64,000 nt of DNA from Catenovulum sp. 2E275 (lineage in GTDB: Bacteria > Pseudomonadota > Gammaproteobacteria > Enterobacterales > Alteromonadaceae): NCBI RefSeq assembly GCF_025515275.1, contig NZ_JAOPFU010000001.1, positions 62,001 through 126,000 on the forward strand, written 5' to 3'. Under the pieces are notes generated by a model. It ran no database searches and was not told the DNA's origin. It was given only the letters and a program-made list of their open reading frames with translations. The position numbers were made by a program, and so were the translations under genes. Positions 52,544-62,426 of the stretch are shown piece by piece (the stretch's first letter is position 1; every line of letters begins with the position of its first letter).

Positions 52544-54739
52544 ATGCAAAGACTCATTAAGCAAACCATTGAAACTACCTTGCAATCACAAAGCCGCCGC
52601 CAGTTTTTAAAAGTGATTGGTGGCTTAGGCGCAGGTTTAACCATTGCGCTACATACTCCGTTATCATTTGCTGACACCAATAATCTTAACAGCTCAGATA
52701 ATCCGGCATTTGAAGCTAACGCGTTTGTGAGAATAAATCCAGATAATACGGTCAGTGTGTTTATTAAACACATTGAAATGGGGCAAGGTACATTTACCGG
52801 TCTTGCTACATTAGTCGCCGAAGAATTAGACGCAAGTTGGTCACAAATTCGATCAGAAGCCGCAGCAACAGACGGTAAACGTTACAACAACTTATTTTGG
52901 GGTCCAATGCAAGGCACTGGCGGTAGTACTGCAATTGCCAACTCTTATCAGCAAATGCGTATGGCCGGTGCAACCGCTAAAGCCATGTTAGTGAGTGCGG
53001 CCGCTCAATTATGGCAAGTACCAGAAACTGAAATTAGTGTAAATGAGGGAATGGTTTCAGCTAAAAATTCAAACAAACAAGCTCAGTTTGGCGAGCTAGC
53101 CGCTTTAGCTGCCAGTTTACCTATGCCGGACGAAGATCAGATTAAACTTAAAAAACCGGCAGAATTTAAGCTAATCGGTAAACAAAATTTATCGCGTAAA
53201 GATACGGGTAAAACAGATGGTACTGCAATTTTTACCCAAGATATAAAACTCGACGGAATGCTAACCGCTATGGTGCTGCATCCACCTAAATTTGGCAGCA
53301 CAATTACCTCAATTGACGATACTCAGGCTAAGTCCAGCGAAGGTGTAATTAAAATTGTGCAAATTCCAACGGGAGTTGCAGTGATTGCAACCGATTATTG
53401 GAGCGCCCAAAATGCCCGAGACAAATTAAAAGTTGTTTGGGATCACAGCAAAGCATTTACCAAAAGTTCAACTCAAATTATCGCTGAATATAAGGAGATA
53501 GCAGCAAAACCCGGTTTAATCGCCCGAGAAGAAGGCAACTTAACCACAGCATTAACTCAAGCTAAAACAGTTTTAGAAGCAACTTACGAATTTCCTTATT
53601 TAGCACATGCGGCGATGGAGCCAATGAACTGTGTCGCAGTCGTTAATAAAAATAGCTGCGAAATCTGGAACGGTGAGCAATTTCAAACCGTTGACCAAAT
53701 GAATATTGCCAAAGCGCTGAATATGTCGCCAGAGCAAATCAAAATTAATATGTTATTTGCAGGCGGTAGTTTTGGCCGTCGAGCGAATCCACATTCAGAT
53801 TATCTGGTTGAAACGGTTGAAATAGCCCGCCAAATGCAAGGTACACCAATTAAATTGGTGTGGAGCCGCGAAGATGATATGCGTGCAGCTTATTTCCGTC
53901 CGGCTTATGCTCATAAATTAACTGGCGCGTTAGATGAAAACGGTAATATCAGTGTATGGCAGCAGCATATTGTAGGCCAGTCTATTGCCAGCGGTACTGT
54001 GTTTGAGTCCGGTATGATTAAAAACGGCGTAGATGTTACCTCGGTTGAAGGCGCATCGAATATTCCGTATGCCATTGATAATATTAAAATTGAATCGACC
54101 ACAGTCAAGCAAGCTATTCCAATTCAGTGGTGGCGTTCGGTTGGCAGCACACATACCGCTTATGCAGTTGAAACTTTTATTGATGAACTTGCGGTAAAAG
54201 CAGGAAAAGATCCTTACCAGTTAAGACGTCAGTTACTGGCAAAACATCCTCGCCTTAAAGGTGTATTAGAACTGGCAGCCAATAAAGCGCATTGGGGAGC
54301 TAAGTTACCTAAAAATTGGGGACGAGGAATTGCCGTACATGAATCGTTTAACAGTTATGTTGCTCAAGTAGTTGATGTTTCAGTAAGCGATAATGGTCAG
54401 TTTAAAGTAGAAAAAGTGGTTTGTGCGGTAGATTGTGGTGTTGCGGTTAATCCGGATATCATCCGTGCTCAAATGGAAGGCGGCATAGGCTTTGGCTTAT
54501 CGCCAGTGTTAATGAGTGCCATCACAATTAAAGATGGTGAAGTAGTTGAATCTAACTTCCATAATTATCAGGTACTTAGAATTAACCAAATGCCAGAAAT
54601 TGAAGTGCATATTATGCCATCGGCTGAGCCACCAACCGGTGTTGGTGAACCGGGTGTACCGCCGATTGCACCAGCGGTTGCCAATGCTTTAGCCAATGTA
54701 ACAGGTAAAAGATATTACCAGTTACCGCTTAAAGTTTAA
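52544..54739 (+). CDS. Molybdenum hydroxylase large subunit, Tat-exported (IorB-like)
   Basis: The 731-residue catalytic subunit has a Tat signal S-R-R-Q-F-L-K (residues 17-23) and a hydrophobic stretch, so the heterodimer is exported folded to the periplasm with the small subunit carried along. Molybdopterin-binding segments include the GQGTFTGL block, GPMQGTGGSTAIANSY, FAGGSFGRRANPHSDY and the catalytic Glu in TGVGEPGVPP. The signal and the lack of an FAD partner match the IorB/aldehyde dehydrogenase subgroup. AAGGAG precedes the ATG. The XdhC and MocA genes that insert and mature the cofactor follow in the same operon. Confidence 0.92.
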   Translation: MQRLIKQTIETTLQSQSRRQFLKVIGGLGAGLTIALHTPLSFADTNNLNSSDNPAFEANAFVRINPDNTVSVFIKHIEMGQGTFTGLATLVAEELDASWSQIRSEAAATDGKRYNNLFWGPMQGTGGSTAIANSYQQMRMAGATAKAMLVSAAAQLWQVPETEISVNEGMVSAKNSNKQAQFGELAALAASLPMPDEDQIKLKKPAEFKLIGKQNLSRKDTGKTDGTAIFTQDIKLDGMLTAMVLHPPKFGSTITSIDDTQAKSSEGVIKIVQIPTGVAVIATDYWSAQNARDKLKVVWDHSKAFTKSSTQIIAEYKEIAAKPGLIAREEGNLTTALTQAKTVLEATYEFPYLAHAAMEPMNCVAVVNKNSCEIWNGEQFQTVDQMNIAKALNMSPEQIKINMLFAGGSFGRRANPHSDYLVETVEIARQMQGTPIKLVWSREDDMRAAYFRPAYAHKLTGALDENGNISVWQQHIVGQSIASGTVFESGMIKNGVDVTSVEGASNIPYAIDNIKIESTTVKQAIPIQWWRSVGSTHTAYAVETFIDELAVKAGKDPYQLRRQLLAKHPRLKGVLELAANKAHWGAKLPKNWGRGIAVHESFNSYVAQVVDVSVSDNGQFKVEKVVCAVDCGVAVNPDIIRAQMEGGIGFGLSPVLMSAITIKDGEVVESNFHNYQVLRINQMPEIEVHIMPSAEPPTGVGEPGVPPIAPAVANALANVTGKRYYQLPLKV

Positions 54740-54758
54740 CTTAAATAGTGAGGGTATT

Positions 54759-55823
54759 ATGTCTAATGCACTAAATACTATACTGGCAACTTGGTATCCG
54801 TTAAAAGATGCAACAGACTGGGTTTTAGGCACAATTTATCAAACTGAAGGGCCTGCTTATCGCAAAGCAGGCGCTATGATGCTATTTAGTGGCGATGGAC
54901 AGCAGCTAGGCATGTTAAGTGGTGGTTGTCTGGAATCCGATATTTCACGCCACGCGCGCCAAGTCATGCTAAATCAAAAATCAAAATTGCTCACTTATGA
55001 CGGCAGTGATGAAGATGATATGGCATTTCAATTAGGCATTGGCTGCGGTGGCATTGTCCATATAATGTTGCAGCCAATTTGCCAACAAAATAATTATTTA
55101 AGGCTGGATAAACTGCTCCATAACTTAACCCAAAATAAAGGCGGCATATATTATCAGTTAGTGGCAAATAATCATCCACTGGATATCAATCAGGCCGAGC
55201 TTTTAGAAACAGATGTTCAGCAAAGCAAAATCGATAGAAACTCAGTATCTGAATTGATTAAACAGGACAATCAAACTTGGCTTAAAACCCATATTTTACC
55301 TGCCGTGCATTTATTAATTGCAGGTGGAGGGATTGACGCAAGACCCGTTTGTACTATGGCAAAACAGTTAGGCTGGCGGGTTAGTATTTGGGATCCTCGA
55401 CCGGCCAATGCCAGAGCGGAATATTTTGCAACCGCTGATCACCTACTTAAATTTGAGCCGGTTAACCTCAGCGATTATATTCAAAATAACTCAGTCAATG
55501 CGGTCATCGTCATGAGTCATAATGTCAGTTTAGATGCATTGGTGTTAAAAGCACTCAGCCAATGCCAAACTGAATTTATTGGTTTATTAGGTCCAATCAA
55601 CCGGCGAGATAAAGTATTAAAACAGGCTGAAATTAAATTAACCGATTTACCAGTTTCACTAAATGCACCCGTTGGGTTAAATATTGGCGGCCAACTACCG
55701 GAAAGCATTGCCTTGTCTGCCCTTTCGCAGTGCCACAGTGTTTTATACCAAAAATCCGCGCATATCCCAAAACAACAAAGTGATGCTAATTATGCAGTGA
55801 ATTGTTTAAAACTCGCTATTTAA
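54759..55823 (+). CDS. XdhC-family molybdenum cofactor insertion protein
   Basis: The 354-residue protein has an N-terminal XdhC/CoxI domain (MLSGGCLESDISRHARQV near 45-65) and a C-terminal Rossmann domain (HLLIAGGGIDARPVCTMAKQ near 185-205; LLGPINRRDKVL). Family members bind sulfurated Moco and load it into the large subunit. It lies 19 bases after the large-subunit stop, with GAGGG before the ATG. In an MCD-type enzyme, as the next gene implies, it would handle the cytosine dinucleotide form of the cofactor. Confidence 0.9.
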   Translation: MSNALNTILATWYPLKDATDWVLGTIYQTEGPAYRKAGAMMLFSGDGQQLGMLSGGCLESDISRHARQVMLNQKSKLLTYDGSDEDDMAFQLGIGCGGIVHIMLQPICQQNNYLRLDKLLHNLTQNKGGIYYQLVANNHPLDINQAELLETDVQQSKIDRNSVSELIKQDNQTWLKTHILPAVHLLIAGGGIDARPVCTMAKQLGWRVSIWDPRPANARAEYFATADHLLKFEPVNLSDYIQNNSVNAVIVMSHNVSLDALVLKALSQCQTEFIGLLGPINRRDKVLKQAEIKLTDLPVSLNAPVGLNIGGQLPESIALSALSQCHSVLYQKSAHIPKQQSDANYAVNCLKLAI

Positions 55824-55860
55824 CCTATATTCACATTCGCGCTTTAAATGGACTGAAACA

Positions 55861-56481
55861 ATGAAAATAGCCGGATTAATTATGGCGGCTGGACAATCCA
55901 GCCGCTTTAATGCCTGCAAACAGTTAGCCAAAATAAATGATCAAACGTTGCTTGATCTCGCCATTCATAAATTAAAATCAACTCAGGTTGATGCTATTTA
56001 TCTAGTCACCGGTTATTGGCATCACTTGATTTATCAAGCTTTAGGGCAGCCAAGCCAGCAGCAACAAAACAAAGATAATTTATACATTGTACATAATCCA
56101 AACTGGCAACAAGGTTTAGGCAATTCTATTGCCTTTGCGGTAACTGAACTTAAACAACATTATGATGCCATCTTAATTACCCTAGCCGATCAGGTTGCAA
56201 TTAGTGCAGATGAATACAATCAACTAATCAATCAGTTTAAACAAACGCAACCACAGCCAGATATTGTTTGCGCTAAATACCAGAATAAACGTGGTGTTCC
56301 GGCTATTTTCGGGCAAAATTTATTTCCCCAATTAACCGAATTAAATAGCAATCAGGGTGCTAAAAAAATGCTTTATCAAAACAATTTAACCTTAATTGAA
56401 ATTATGCTGACAAACGCCGCAACAGATATAGATACTCAAGCAGATCTTGCCAGTTGGCAACATATTCAAACCAAGAAATGA
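55861..56481 (+). CDS. MocA-like molybdopterin cytidylyltransferase
   Basis: The 206-residue nucleotidyltransferase begins GLIMAAGQSSRFNACKQL, the MocA/MobA NTP-binding loop; the later ITLADQVAIS supplies the metal-binding Asp and GVPAIFGQNLFPQL is the usual C-terminal motif. It attaches CMP (or GMP) to molybdopterin. It ends the hydroxylase operon. MocA-type rather than MobA is inferred because xanthine-oxidase-family enzymes without sulfur donors use the cytosine dinucleotide. It has no strong ribosome-binding site, perhaps relying on coupling. Confidence 0.88.
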   Translation: MKIAGLIMAAGQSSRFNACKQLAKINDQTLLDLAIHKLKSTQVDAIYLVTGYWHHLIYQALGQPSQQQQNKDNLYIVHNPNWQQGLGNSIAFAVTELKQHYDAILITLADQVAISADEYNQLINQFKQTQPQPDIVCAKYQNKRGVPAIFGQNLFPQLTELNSNQGAKKMLYQNNLTLIEIMLTNAATDIDTQADLASWQHIQTKK

Positions 56482-56594
56482 TCTGATTTACGATACAAAC
56501 GTAGGATCAGGCAAAAAAGGCAGAGTATTAAACAAGCAAGCACAGTCAAATTTAATATACTTTAAAACAATTAATAGATAGCGCACCGTTATTA

Positions 56595-57548
56595 ATGGAA
56601 AAGATAAATATGCAAACAACATCTGCCAATCAAAATATAGCTCCTGCTTTACAAGCCTCGCTCAATGAGCTGGCTGAATTATTAAAAAAGTTGGTTCCGC
56701 ACGATGGTAAGAGCAAACTGAATATTCCAAACTGCCATGTGGTTAAATCTTCCAAAACGAATCTGGAGTCTATCCGTGTTGCCAGTAAAAGAGGAATATG
56801 CATTGTCGCGCAAGGTGCAAAACGTGTAATGCTCGGCGAGAGTATTTATCAGTATGATGCCAGCCAGATTGCGATTTATTCTGCGGAAGCACCAGTTGCC
56901 TCTAACGTAATCAGAGCCAGTGTATTAGAACCCTATTTATGTTTTGTAATGGAAATTGACCCGCAACAATTATCCGAACTGTCTTTAAAAGTATTTCCAA
57001 ATGGCATGCCGCAAGTTAAAAATACTCAGGCAATTTATATTAGCGATAATGATAAAGATTTGGTGGATTGCGCCATTAAACTGGTCAAACTGCACCACCA
57101 GCCAGACAAAGCCGATTTAATCAGCCCATTGATAGTTGAAGAAATTTTACTGCGTTTATTAACAAGTCCAATTGGCTCTCAAATTGCACAAATTGGTGCA
57201 GAAAATTCAAATATTTATAAAATATCTAAAGCGATTAACTGGCTCAGAAATAACTATCCAGATCCAGTAAAAGTAGAAGATCTGGCTAATAAATCAAATA
57301 TGAGTCCATCTTCTTTTTTCCAACATTTTAAGCAAGTTACCTCAATGAGCCCGCTGCAATTTCAAAAAAGTCTGCGCCTCCAAGAAGCGCGCTACATCAT
57401 GCTCAATAAAATGTTAGACGTAAATACAGCCAGCTCTATGGTCGGTTATACCAGTGTTTCACAATTTAGCCGCGAATATTCACGTTACTTTGGCGTATCG
57501 CCCAGCAAAGATGTCGCCAGCATTCGTAACCAAAAGCATATAGCTTAG
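56595..57548 (+). CDS. AraC-family transcriptional regulator
   Basis: The 317-residue regulator has an AraC_N-type cupin-like domain (about 30-190; GICIVAQGAKRVMLGE, YDASQIAIYSAEAPV) and two helix-turn-helix motifs at the C-terminus (about 215-315; SPSSFFQHFKQVTSMSPLQFQK and SVSQFSREYSRYFGVSP). Regulators of this subclass typically stand beside oxidoreductase genes and activate them, as YqhC does yqhD. Here the cupin and the alcohol dehydrogenase follow on the same strand. A second ATG at 56610 would shorten it by five residues. Confidence 0.9.
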   Translation: MEKINMQTTSANQNIAPALQASLNELAELLKKLVPHDGKSKLNIPNCHVVKSSKTNLESIRVASKRGICIVAQGAKRVMLGESIYQYDASQIAIYSAEAPVASNVIRASVLEPYLCFVMEIDPQQLSELSLKVFPNGMPQVKNTQAIYISDNDKDLVDCAIKLVKLHHQPDKADLISPLIVEEILLRLLTSPIGSQIAQIGAENSNIYKISKAINWLRNNYPDPVKVEDLANKSNMSPSSFFQHFKQVTSMSPLQFQKSLRLQEARYIMLNKMLDVNTASSMVGYTSVSQFSREYSRYFGVSPSKDVASIRNQKHIA

Positions 57549-57662
57549 CTCAGTTATTAAGCTTAGTTGCTCATTTCAGTGACTAAGCTTTCACCACCAC
57601 CCACTTTCAGAATCTGATTAACTTCAGAGACTTAAACTCGTTCTAAATTTAAGGAGAAAAAG

Positions 57663-58193
57663 GTGAAAGAAGTCAAAAATCACCTAAACAGAATCATAAA
57701 ACAACTCAGCTGGAGCGCATTGTTGATGTTTGCCCCACTTAGCTCAGGGTTAGCCGATACCCCAGCTAACCCTAAAGTATCCATTCAAATTAGTCCGAAT
57801 ACAGACAGAGCAACTATTTTAGGCTCACCCCAACTTTTTACCGGCCATGTGCTTGTTGATATGTTGTTTACGCCCAATGAGGCAGCTAAACATAGCGCTG
57901 GTGTTGTTGCTTTTTCACCGGGCGCACGCTCAAACTGGCATAGCCATCCGGGTGGACAACATTTAGTAGTGACCTCTGGTACTGGCTGGGTACAAGAATG
58001 GGGTGGCGAGAAAAAACAAATAAAAGCTGGTGACGTTATCTGGACACCTCCCGGCGTAAAACACTGGCACGGCGCAACTGATAAAACAGCAATGACCCAC
58101 TATGCAATTCAAACCCAAGTCGAAGGAAAAACTGTTAACTGGCTGGAAGCCGTTACGAATACTCAATATCACACGCCAACCAGCAGCCAATAA
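57663..58193 (+). CDS. Exported cupin-domain protein
   Basis: The 176-residue protein starts at GTG, supported by AAGGAG 7 bases upstream. The signal peptide runs to about GLA (residue 31). One cupin domain has NWHSHPGGQHLVVTSG as the first metal motif and GDVIWTPPGVKHWHGA as the second, giving three or four His ligands. It resembles the cupins annotated (R)-mandelonitrile lyase-like or carboxymuconolactone decarboxylase-associated. The substrate is unknown. It sits between the AraC regulator and the broken dehydrogenase, probably in one regulon. Confidence 0.82.
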   Translation: MKEVKNHLNRIIKQLSWSALLMFAPLSSGLADTPANPKVSIQISPNTDRATILGSPQLFTGHVLVDMLFTPNEAAKHSAGVVAFSPGARSNWHSHPGGQHLVVTSGTGWVQEWGGEKKQIKAGDVIWTPPGVKHWHGATDKTAMTHYAIQTQVEGKTVNWLEAVTNTQYHTPTSSQ

Positions 58194-58223
58194 TAAATTT
58201 GTATAAATTAACAGGAGCCAAAT

Positions 58224-59282
58224 ATGACAACCCAAAGTACAAATACAGTAAAAGCGTATGGTGCGACTTCAGCAAAAGATCCTATGACAGCCCTGAATAT
58301 ACAGCGCCGCGAGTTAAATCCTGAAGATATACAAATGGACATTTTATATTGCGGCATTTGCCATTCAGATTTACACCAAATTAAAAACGACTTTGGCATG
58401 AGTGTTTACCCGCTCGTGCCGGGACATGAAATTGTTGGCCGAGTCACTGCCGTTGGTTCAAATGTTAAAAATTTTAAAGTAGGTGATTTGTCTGCAATTG
58501 GCTGTATTGTAGATTCTTGCAAAGTTTGCCCGCATTGTGAGCATGGTAACGAACAATTTTGCCAGCAAGGCGTTACGTTTTCATTCAACTCACCAGATAA
58601 ACATACAGGTGGAATGACTTATGGCGGTTTTTCTAAAACCTATGTCTGCGATGAAAAATATGTTGTAAAAATGCCAACCTCTCTCGATTTAGCCGCAGCA
58701 GCGCCGCTGTTATGTGCCGGAATTACCGTTTATTCGCCACTCAAACATTGGCAGGCTGGACCGGGTAAAAAAGTCGGTATTTTAGGCATTGGCGGTTTAG
58801 GCCATGTGGCGATAAAAATGGCTAAAGCGATGGGCGCGCATGTAGTGGTTTTTACCACCTCACAAGCTAAAGTTGAAGATGCCAAACGCTTAGGCGCAGA
58901 CGAAGCCGTATTATCATCTGATTAAGCACAAATGCAGGCTCAGGCTGGTAGTTTAAACCTGATTATTGATACGGTTTCAGCCAAACACGATATAAATACT
59001 TATCTTAATTTACTCACAGTAGACGGTAGTTTGGTATTAGTTGGCTTACCGCCAGAGCCACTAGAGATAGGCGCATTTAACGTGGTCATGGGCAGACGCA
59101 GTTTTTCTGGTTCCAACATTGGTGGAATCGCCGAAACCCAAGAAATGCTGGCGTTTTGCGCCGAACATCAGATAACAGCAGACATTGAACTCATAAAAGC
59201 CGAGCAAATCAACCAAGCATTTGAACGCCTTGAAAAAGGGGATGTTAAATACCGCTTTGTTGTAGATATGGCTACGCTTTAG
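58224..59282 (+). pseudogene. Zinc-dependent alcohol dehydrogenase split by an in-frame TAA
   Basis: The frame encodes a full-length cinnamyl-alcohol/YahK-type medium-chain dehydrogenase. Catalytic zinc motif CGICHSDLH, GHEIVG, structural zinc cysteines in CKVCPHCEHG, and NAD(P) loop GILGIGGLGHVAIKMAKA are present. At 58923-58925 a TAA stop interrupts it after VLSSD; the same frame resumes (AQMQAQAGSLNLII) and runs to 59282 with the expected C-terminus. One base change would repair it. The upstream 234-residue part lacks the end of the nucleotide domain and is unlikely to be active. TAA rules out selenocysteine or pyrrolysine. AGGAG precedes the ATG. Confidence 0.88.
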
Positions 59283-59330
59283 AATTGTTCTAACAAAACG
59301 AACAACATAAGTTTAAAGCGCAAAAAACAT

Positions 59331-59358
59331 AAGGTGGCTTAGTTTAAGCCGCCTTTTT
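59331..59358. terminator. Terminator between the dehydrogenase and ybjQ-like genes
   Basis: AAGGTGGCTTA pairs with TAAGCCGCCTT (11 bp, one G-T pair) and is followed by TTTT on the plus strand. The minus side (A-run) is weaker. Confidence 0.75.
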
Positions 59359-59363
59359 GTTAT

Positions 59364-59678
59364 TTATCGTAATTTCACGGCTGTGCCAAATACCATAATT
59401 TCTGACGAGCCGTCCATAATCGCACTGGTGGTAAATCTAACCCCAACCACCGCGTCCGCCCCTTTTTCTAAGGCGCTTTCGGCCAGCCTTTGCATTGCTA
59501 AATCCCGAGCTTCATTTAACATTTCGGTATAACCTCGAATTTCACCACCAATTAAACTTTTTAATCCCGCCATTATATCGCGGCCGACATGTTTAGATTG
59601 CACTACATTGCCTGTAACTACACCAACAATTTCAGCTATTTCTCTGCCTGCAATACTCTCAGTAGTTGAATAAATCAT
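59364..59678 (-). CDS. YbjQ-family (UPF0145) protein
   Basis: The 104-residue protein has the complete YbjQ pattern: GREIAEIVGVVTGNVVQSKHVGRD, then DIMAGLKSLIGGEIRGYTEML, and ARDLAMQRLAESALEKGADAVVGVRF. The fold is a pentameric beta barrel of unproven function, sometimes called heavy-metal-binding. AAGGA precedes the ATG. It is a single gene, convergent with the broken dehydrogenase. Confidence 0.92.
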   Translation of the reverse strand: MIYSTTESIAGREIAEIVGVVTGNVVQSKHVGRDIMAGLKSLIGGEIRGYTEMLNEARDLAMQRLAESALEKGADAVVGVRFTTSAIMDGSSEIMVFGTAVKLR

Positions 59679-59924
59679 TTATTTTCCTTGTACTTATTTA
59701 CCAACAATACAAACCATATTAGCGCTAAATAAACAATTTGTAACTGAAATAGTTTTAAGCCTTTTGTAGCTACTTTGAAGTTTCGTATGTGTTTTTTATA
59801 ACAAAACGTTTAACCTAATATTCTAAAAACCATTCATCAGCTGAAAAGCCCGTTTGTCCTATTTTTCTCCTTAACCGAGACTTCAAGTTTAGTATTGACC
59901 CTAACAATCCAATAGGAGAAAGTC

Positions 59925-61352
59925 ATGCAACATTCAAAATTTTGTAGCCGCAGAAACTCTAAACCAGCTATTTTGACGGTTTTATTCATATTCTGGATTT
60001 GTACTATCTCGGTGCATAAAGCGACGGCCGACACAGCGCCAACCCATGATATATGGCAGGGAGATTGGCAAGGGCAATTAAAAATCAATCCATCACTTCA
60101 GCTTACTTTAATTTTACACATCCATAATGATGACAACCAACTCACCGCTACTTTAGACAGCCCAGACCAAGGTGCGTTTGCGATTCCGGTGAACCGTATA
60201 CATACACAAGAGCAACAAATTGAAATTGTGTTAAATTCAATCGGAGCGACTTACACAGCCCAACTGCACAACCATTCACTAGTGGGTAACTTTTCACAAG
60301 GAGGTAACCAACTGCCGCTGACATTACAGCGACAATCTTTCACACAAGCGAGCGAGATAGCCGAAAAATTGGCACGCCCACAAGAACCCAAAGCACCCTA
60401 TCCTTATATTGAAGAAGACATTAGCTACCCACATATCAGTGGTGAATTTAGCTTTGCGGCAACCCTGACCAAACCAAAAGGCAAGGGTAATTTCACGGCT
60501 GCGATATTAATTAGTGGCTCTGGCCCACAAGATCGCGATGAAAACATTTTTCAACACAAGCCTTTTAAAGTAATAGCCGATCACTTAACGCGACAAGGAT
60601 ATGCCGTGTTAAGGTTTGACGATCGCGGTACGGCAAAATCAGGTGGACAATTTGCCGATACCACAATGGAAGGTTTTGCCTCTGACGTAAAATCGGCCTA
60701 TCAATATTTATTAACCCGCAGTGATATTAACCACAAAAAAATTGGTTTAATTGGTCATAGTGAAGGTGGTATAACTGGCCCTATTTTTGCTGCGCAACAA
60801 CCAGATGTAGCTTTTGTGATTATGCTCGCTGGCGTTGGTGTACCTGGCAAAAAATTATGGGCGACTCAACAACGTGATATTGGTATTGCTGCAGGTATGC
60901 CAAACGGTCAATTCATTTATAATTTACACGAAACTGCGGCACAAATGGCAATTGACGGTGCAAGTGAACAGCAGATAACCAAGCACTTTATGCAAGTACC
61001 GGGTATCCAAGCTCAACTGGTAAAACCCATTGCGCAACTCCTCAGCAGTGCTTGGGGACGCTCATTAATGGCATACGAACCACAGCCTATTTTGAGTAAA
61101 TTACAAATGCCGCTATTAGCGATAAACGGTGAATTAGACATGCAAGTTGCCAGTACAGATAACTTGCATAACATTCAAAAAATAATGGTAAATAGCCAAA
61201 ATGACGATGTTACTATAGTGCCCCTTGCAGGGCTAAACCATTTATTACAAAAAGCCCAAACAGGGAACCCGAGCGAGTATGCGCAAATTAACGAAACCGT
61301 GAACGCCAAAGCGTTAACAACTATTAGCAACTGGTTAAATGAGAGATTTTAG
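59925..61352 (+). CDS. Secreted alpha/beta hydrolase
   Basis: The 475-residue protein has a signal peptide to about residue 35 (HKATA). A small beta domain (about 40-150) precedes the hydrolase domain, which starts LISGSGPQDRDENIF, a strand-turn typical of the COG1073-type peptidase-like hydrolases. The nucleophile Ser is in GLIGHSEGG, the acid in NGELDMQV and the His in LAGLNHLLQ. AGGAG precedes the ATG. Its stop is 2 bases before the sensor kinase start, so the enzyme and the LytS/LytTR system form one operon. The substrate (ester or peptide) is unknown. Confidence 0.87.
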   Translation: MQHSKFCSRRNSKPAILTVLFIFWICTISVHKATADTAPTHDIWQGDWQGQLKINPSLQLTLILHIHNDDNQLTATLDSPDQGAFAIPVNRIHTQEQQIEIVLNSIGATYTAQLHNHSLVGNFSQGGNQLPLTLQRQSFTQASEIAEKLARPQEPKAPYPYIEEDISYPHISGEFSFAATLTKPKGKGNFTAAILISGSGPQDRDENIFQHKPFKVIADHLTRQGYAVLRFDDRGTAKSGGQFADTTMEGFASDVKSAYQYLLTRSDINHKKIGLIGHSEGGITGPIFAAQQPDVAFVIMLAGVGVPGKKLWATQQRDIGIAAGMPNGQFIYNLHETAAQMAIDGASEQQITKHFMQVPGIQAQLVKPIAQLLSSAWGRSLMAYEPQPILSKLQMPLLAINGELDMQVASTDNLHNIQKIMVNSQNDDVTIVPLAGLNHLLQKAQTGNPSEYAQINETVNAKALTTISNWLNERF

Positions 61353-61354
61353 AC

Positions 61355-62413
61355 ATGGAAAAACATTACTGGCGATATCAACTCATTGGCTGGTTAACTT
61401 TACTCGGTTTTGATTTCGCTAGTAAGGCTCTCAATGGCTTGTGGCAATACGAATTACTGATGGCAGTATTTATTTTGTATAGTTTTGGTTTTGCCACCAG
61501 TCATGGTTTGCGTGCCATCTACAAAAAATATTTTAGTCGGCTGGCGATTTGGCTGGCACTACCCGCAGCACTAATAACTTGCCTACTCGCAGGCATAATT
61601 GCCTGCGCAGCTATGATGGGGGCTTTATATTTAATTGGTCATTCCGTTTATTCGCGCGCTGATATAAATCCACTTGAAATTTTCTACTACAACTTGTTTT
61701 TAATGTGGTTGTTTTTATTAATTTGGACTGGCTTGTATCTATTTATTACCCGTCAGCGCCAAGTAGACGATTTGCACATGGAGCAACAAGCGTTAAAAGA
61801 AAATTTACAGCTATCACAATTAAACACTCTGTTGAATCAGTTAAACCCGCATTTTATGTTTAACTGTATTAACAATATTCGTGCGCTTATTTTAGAAGAT
61901 CCTAACAAAGCCCGAGACATGTTAGCCCACATGGCAGACATGTTACGTTACAACTTACAAGAGCGCGATTCATCCACTGAAACCATTGAAAAAGAACTGG
62001 CAGTTGCCCATGCTTTTATGCAACTAGCTTCAATTCAAATGGAAAAAAGATTGCATTTTAATCAAGATATTGATCAGAATATCGATCAACAGCAGCAAGT
62101 TCCAACTATGTTTATTCAGCTATTGTTGGAAAATGCGGTTAAACACGGTATTGCAAAACTGGCAGGTGGTGGCACCGTCCACTTATCGTTAAAATACACT
62201 GGCTCATCCATCCACATTCAAGTATCTAACGATGGTACGCTAATCGAACAAAACGCAAATGGTATTGGGCTAAAAAATATCCGTACGCGGTTAGCTATGC
62301 TGTATGGTGATTCAGCCAATTTCAGTATTAAACAAGTTGATAACCCGCAAACTGGCTCTCAAGTTATCGCACTAGTGAATTTGCCTGCGAATCATGCATT
62401 AAACCAACAGTAA
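61355..62413 (+). CDS. LytS/YehU-type sensor histidine kinase
   Basis: The 352-residue kinase has about four membrane segments in the first 130 residues. The His_kinase domain carries the phospho-acceptor His in LNPHFMFNCINNIR, and the HATPase has N box LLLENAVKHGI and G box GIGLKNIRTRLAMLYG. It is the second such kinase in the window and similar in layout to the one at 14155, though the sensor part differs. It partners the next gene. The signal is unknown; co-transcription with the alpha/beta hydrolase suggests a cell-envelope or peptide cue. Confidence 0.9.
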   Translation: MEKHYWRYQLIGWLTLLGFDFASKALNGLWQYELLMAVFILYSFGFATSHGLRAIYKKYFSRLAIWLALPAALITCLLAGIIACAAMMGALYLIGHSVYSRADINPLEIFYYNLFLMWLFLLIWTGLYLFITRQRQVDDLHMEQQALKENLQLSQLNTLLNQLNPHFMFNCINNIRALILEDPNKARDMLAHMADMLRYNLQERDSSTETIEKELAVAHAFMQLASIQMEKRLHFNQDIDQNIDQQQQVPTMFIQLLLENAVKHGIAKLAGGGTVHLSLKYTGSSIHIQVSNDGTLIEQNANGIGLKNIRTRLAMLYGDSANFSIKQVDNPQTGSQVIALVNLPANHALNQQ

Positions 62414-62426
62414 CAAAAGGACTTTT

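Noticed and set aside
58923-58925. Recoded stop (selenocysteine or pyrrolysine) in the dehydrogenase
   Set aside because: The stop is TAA, which is not used for either amino acid in bacteria, and no downstream recoding hairpin is seen.
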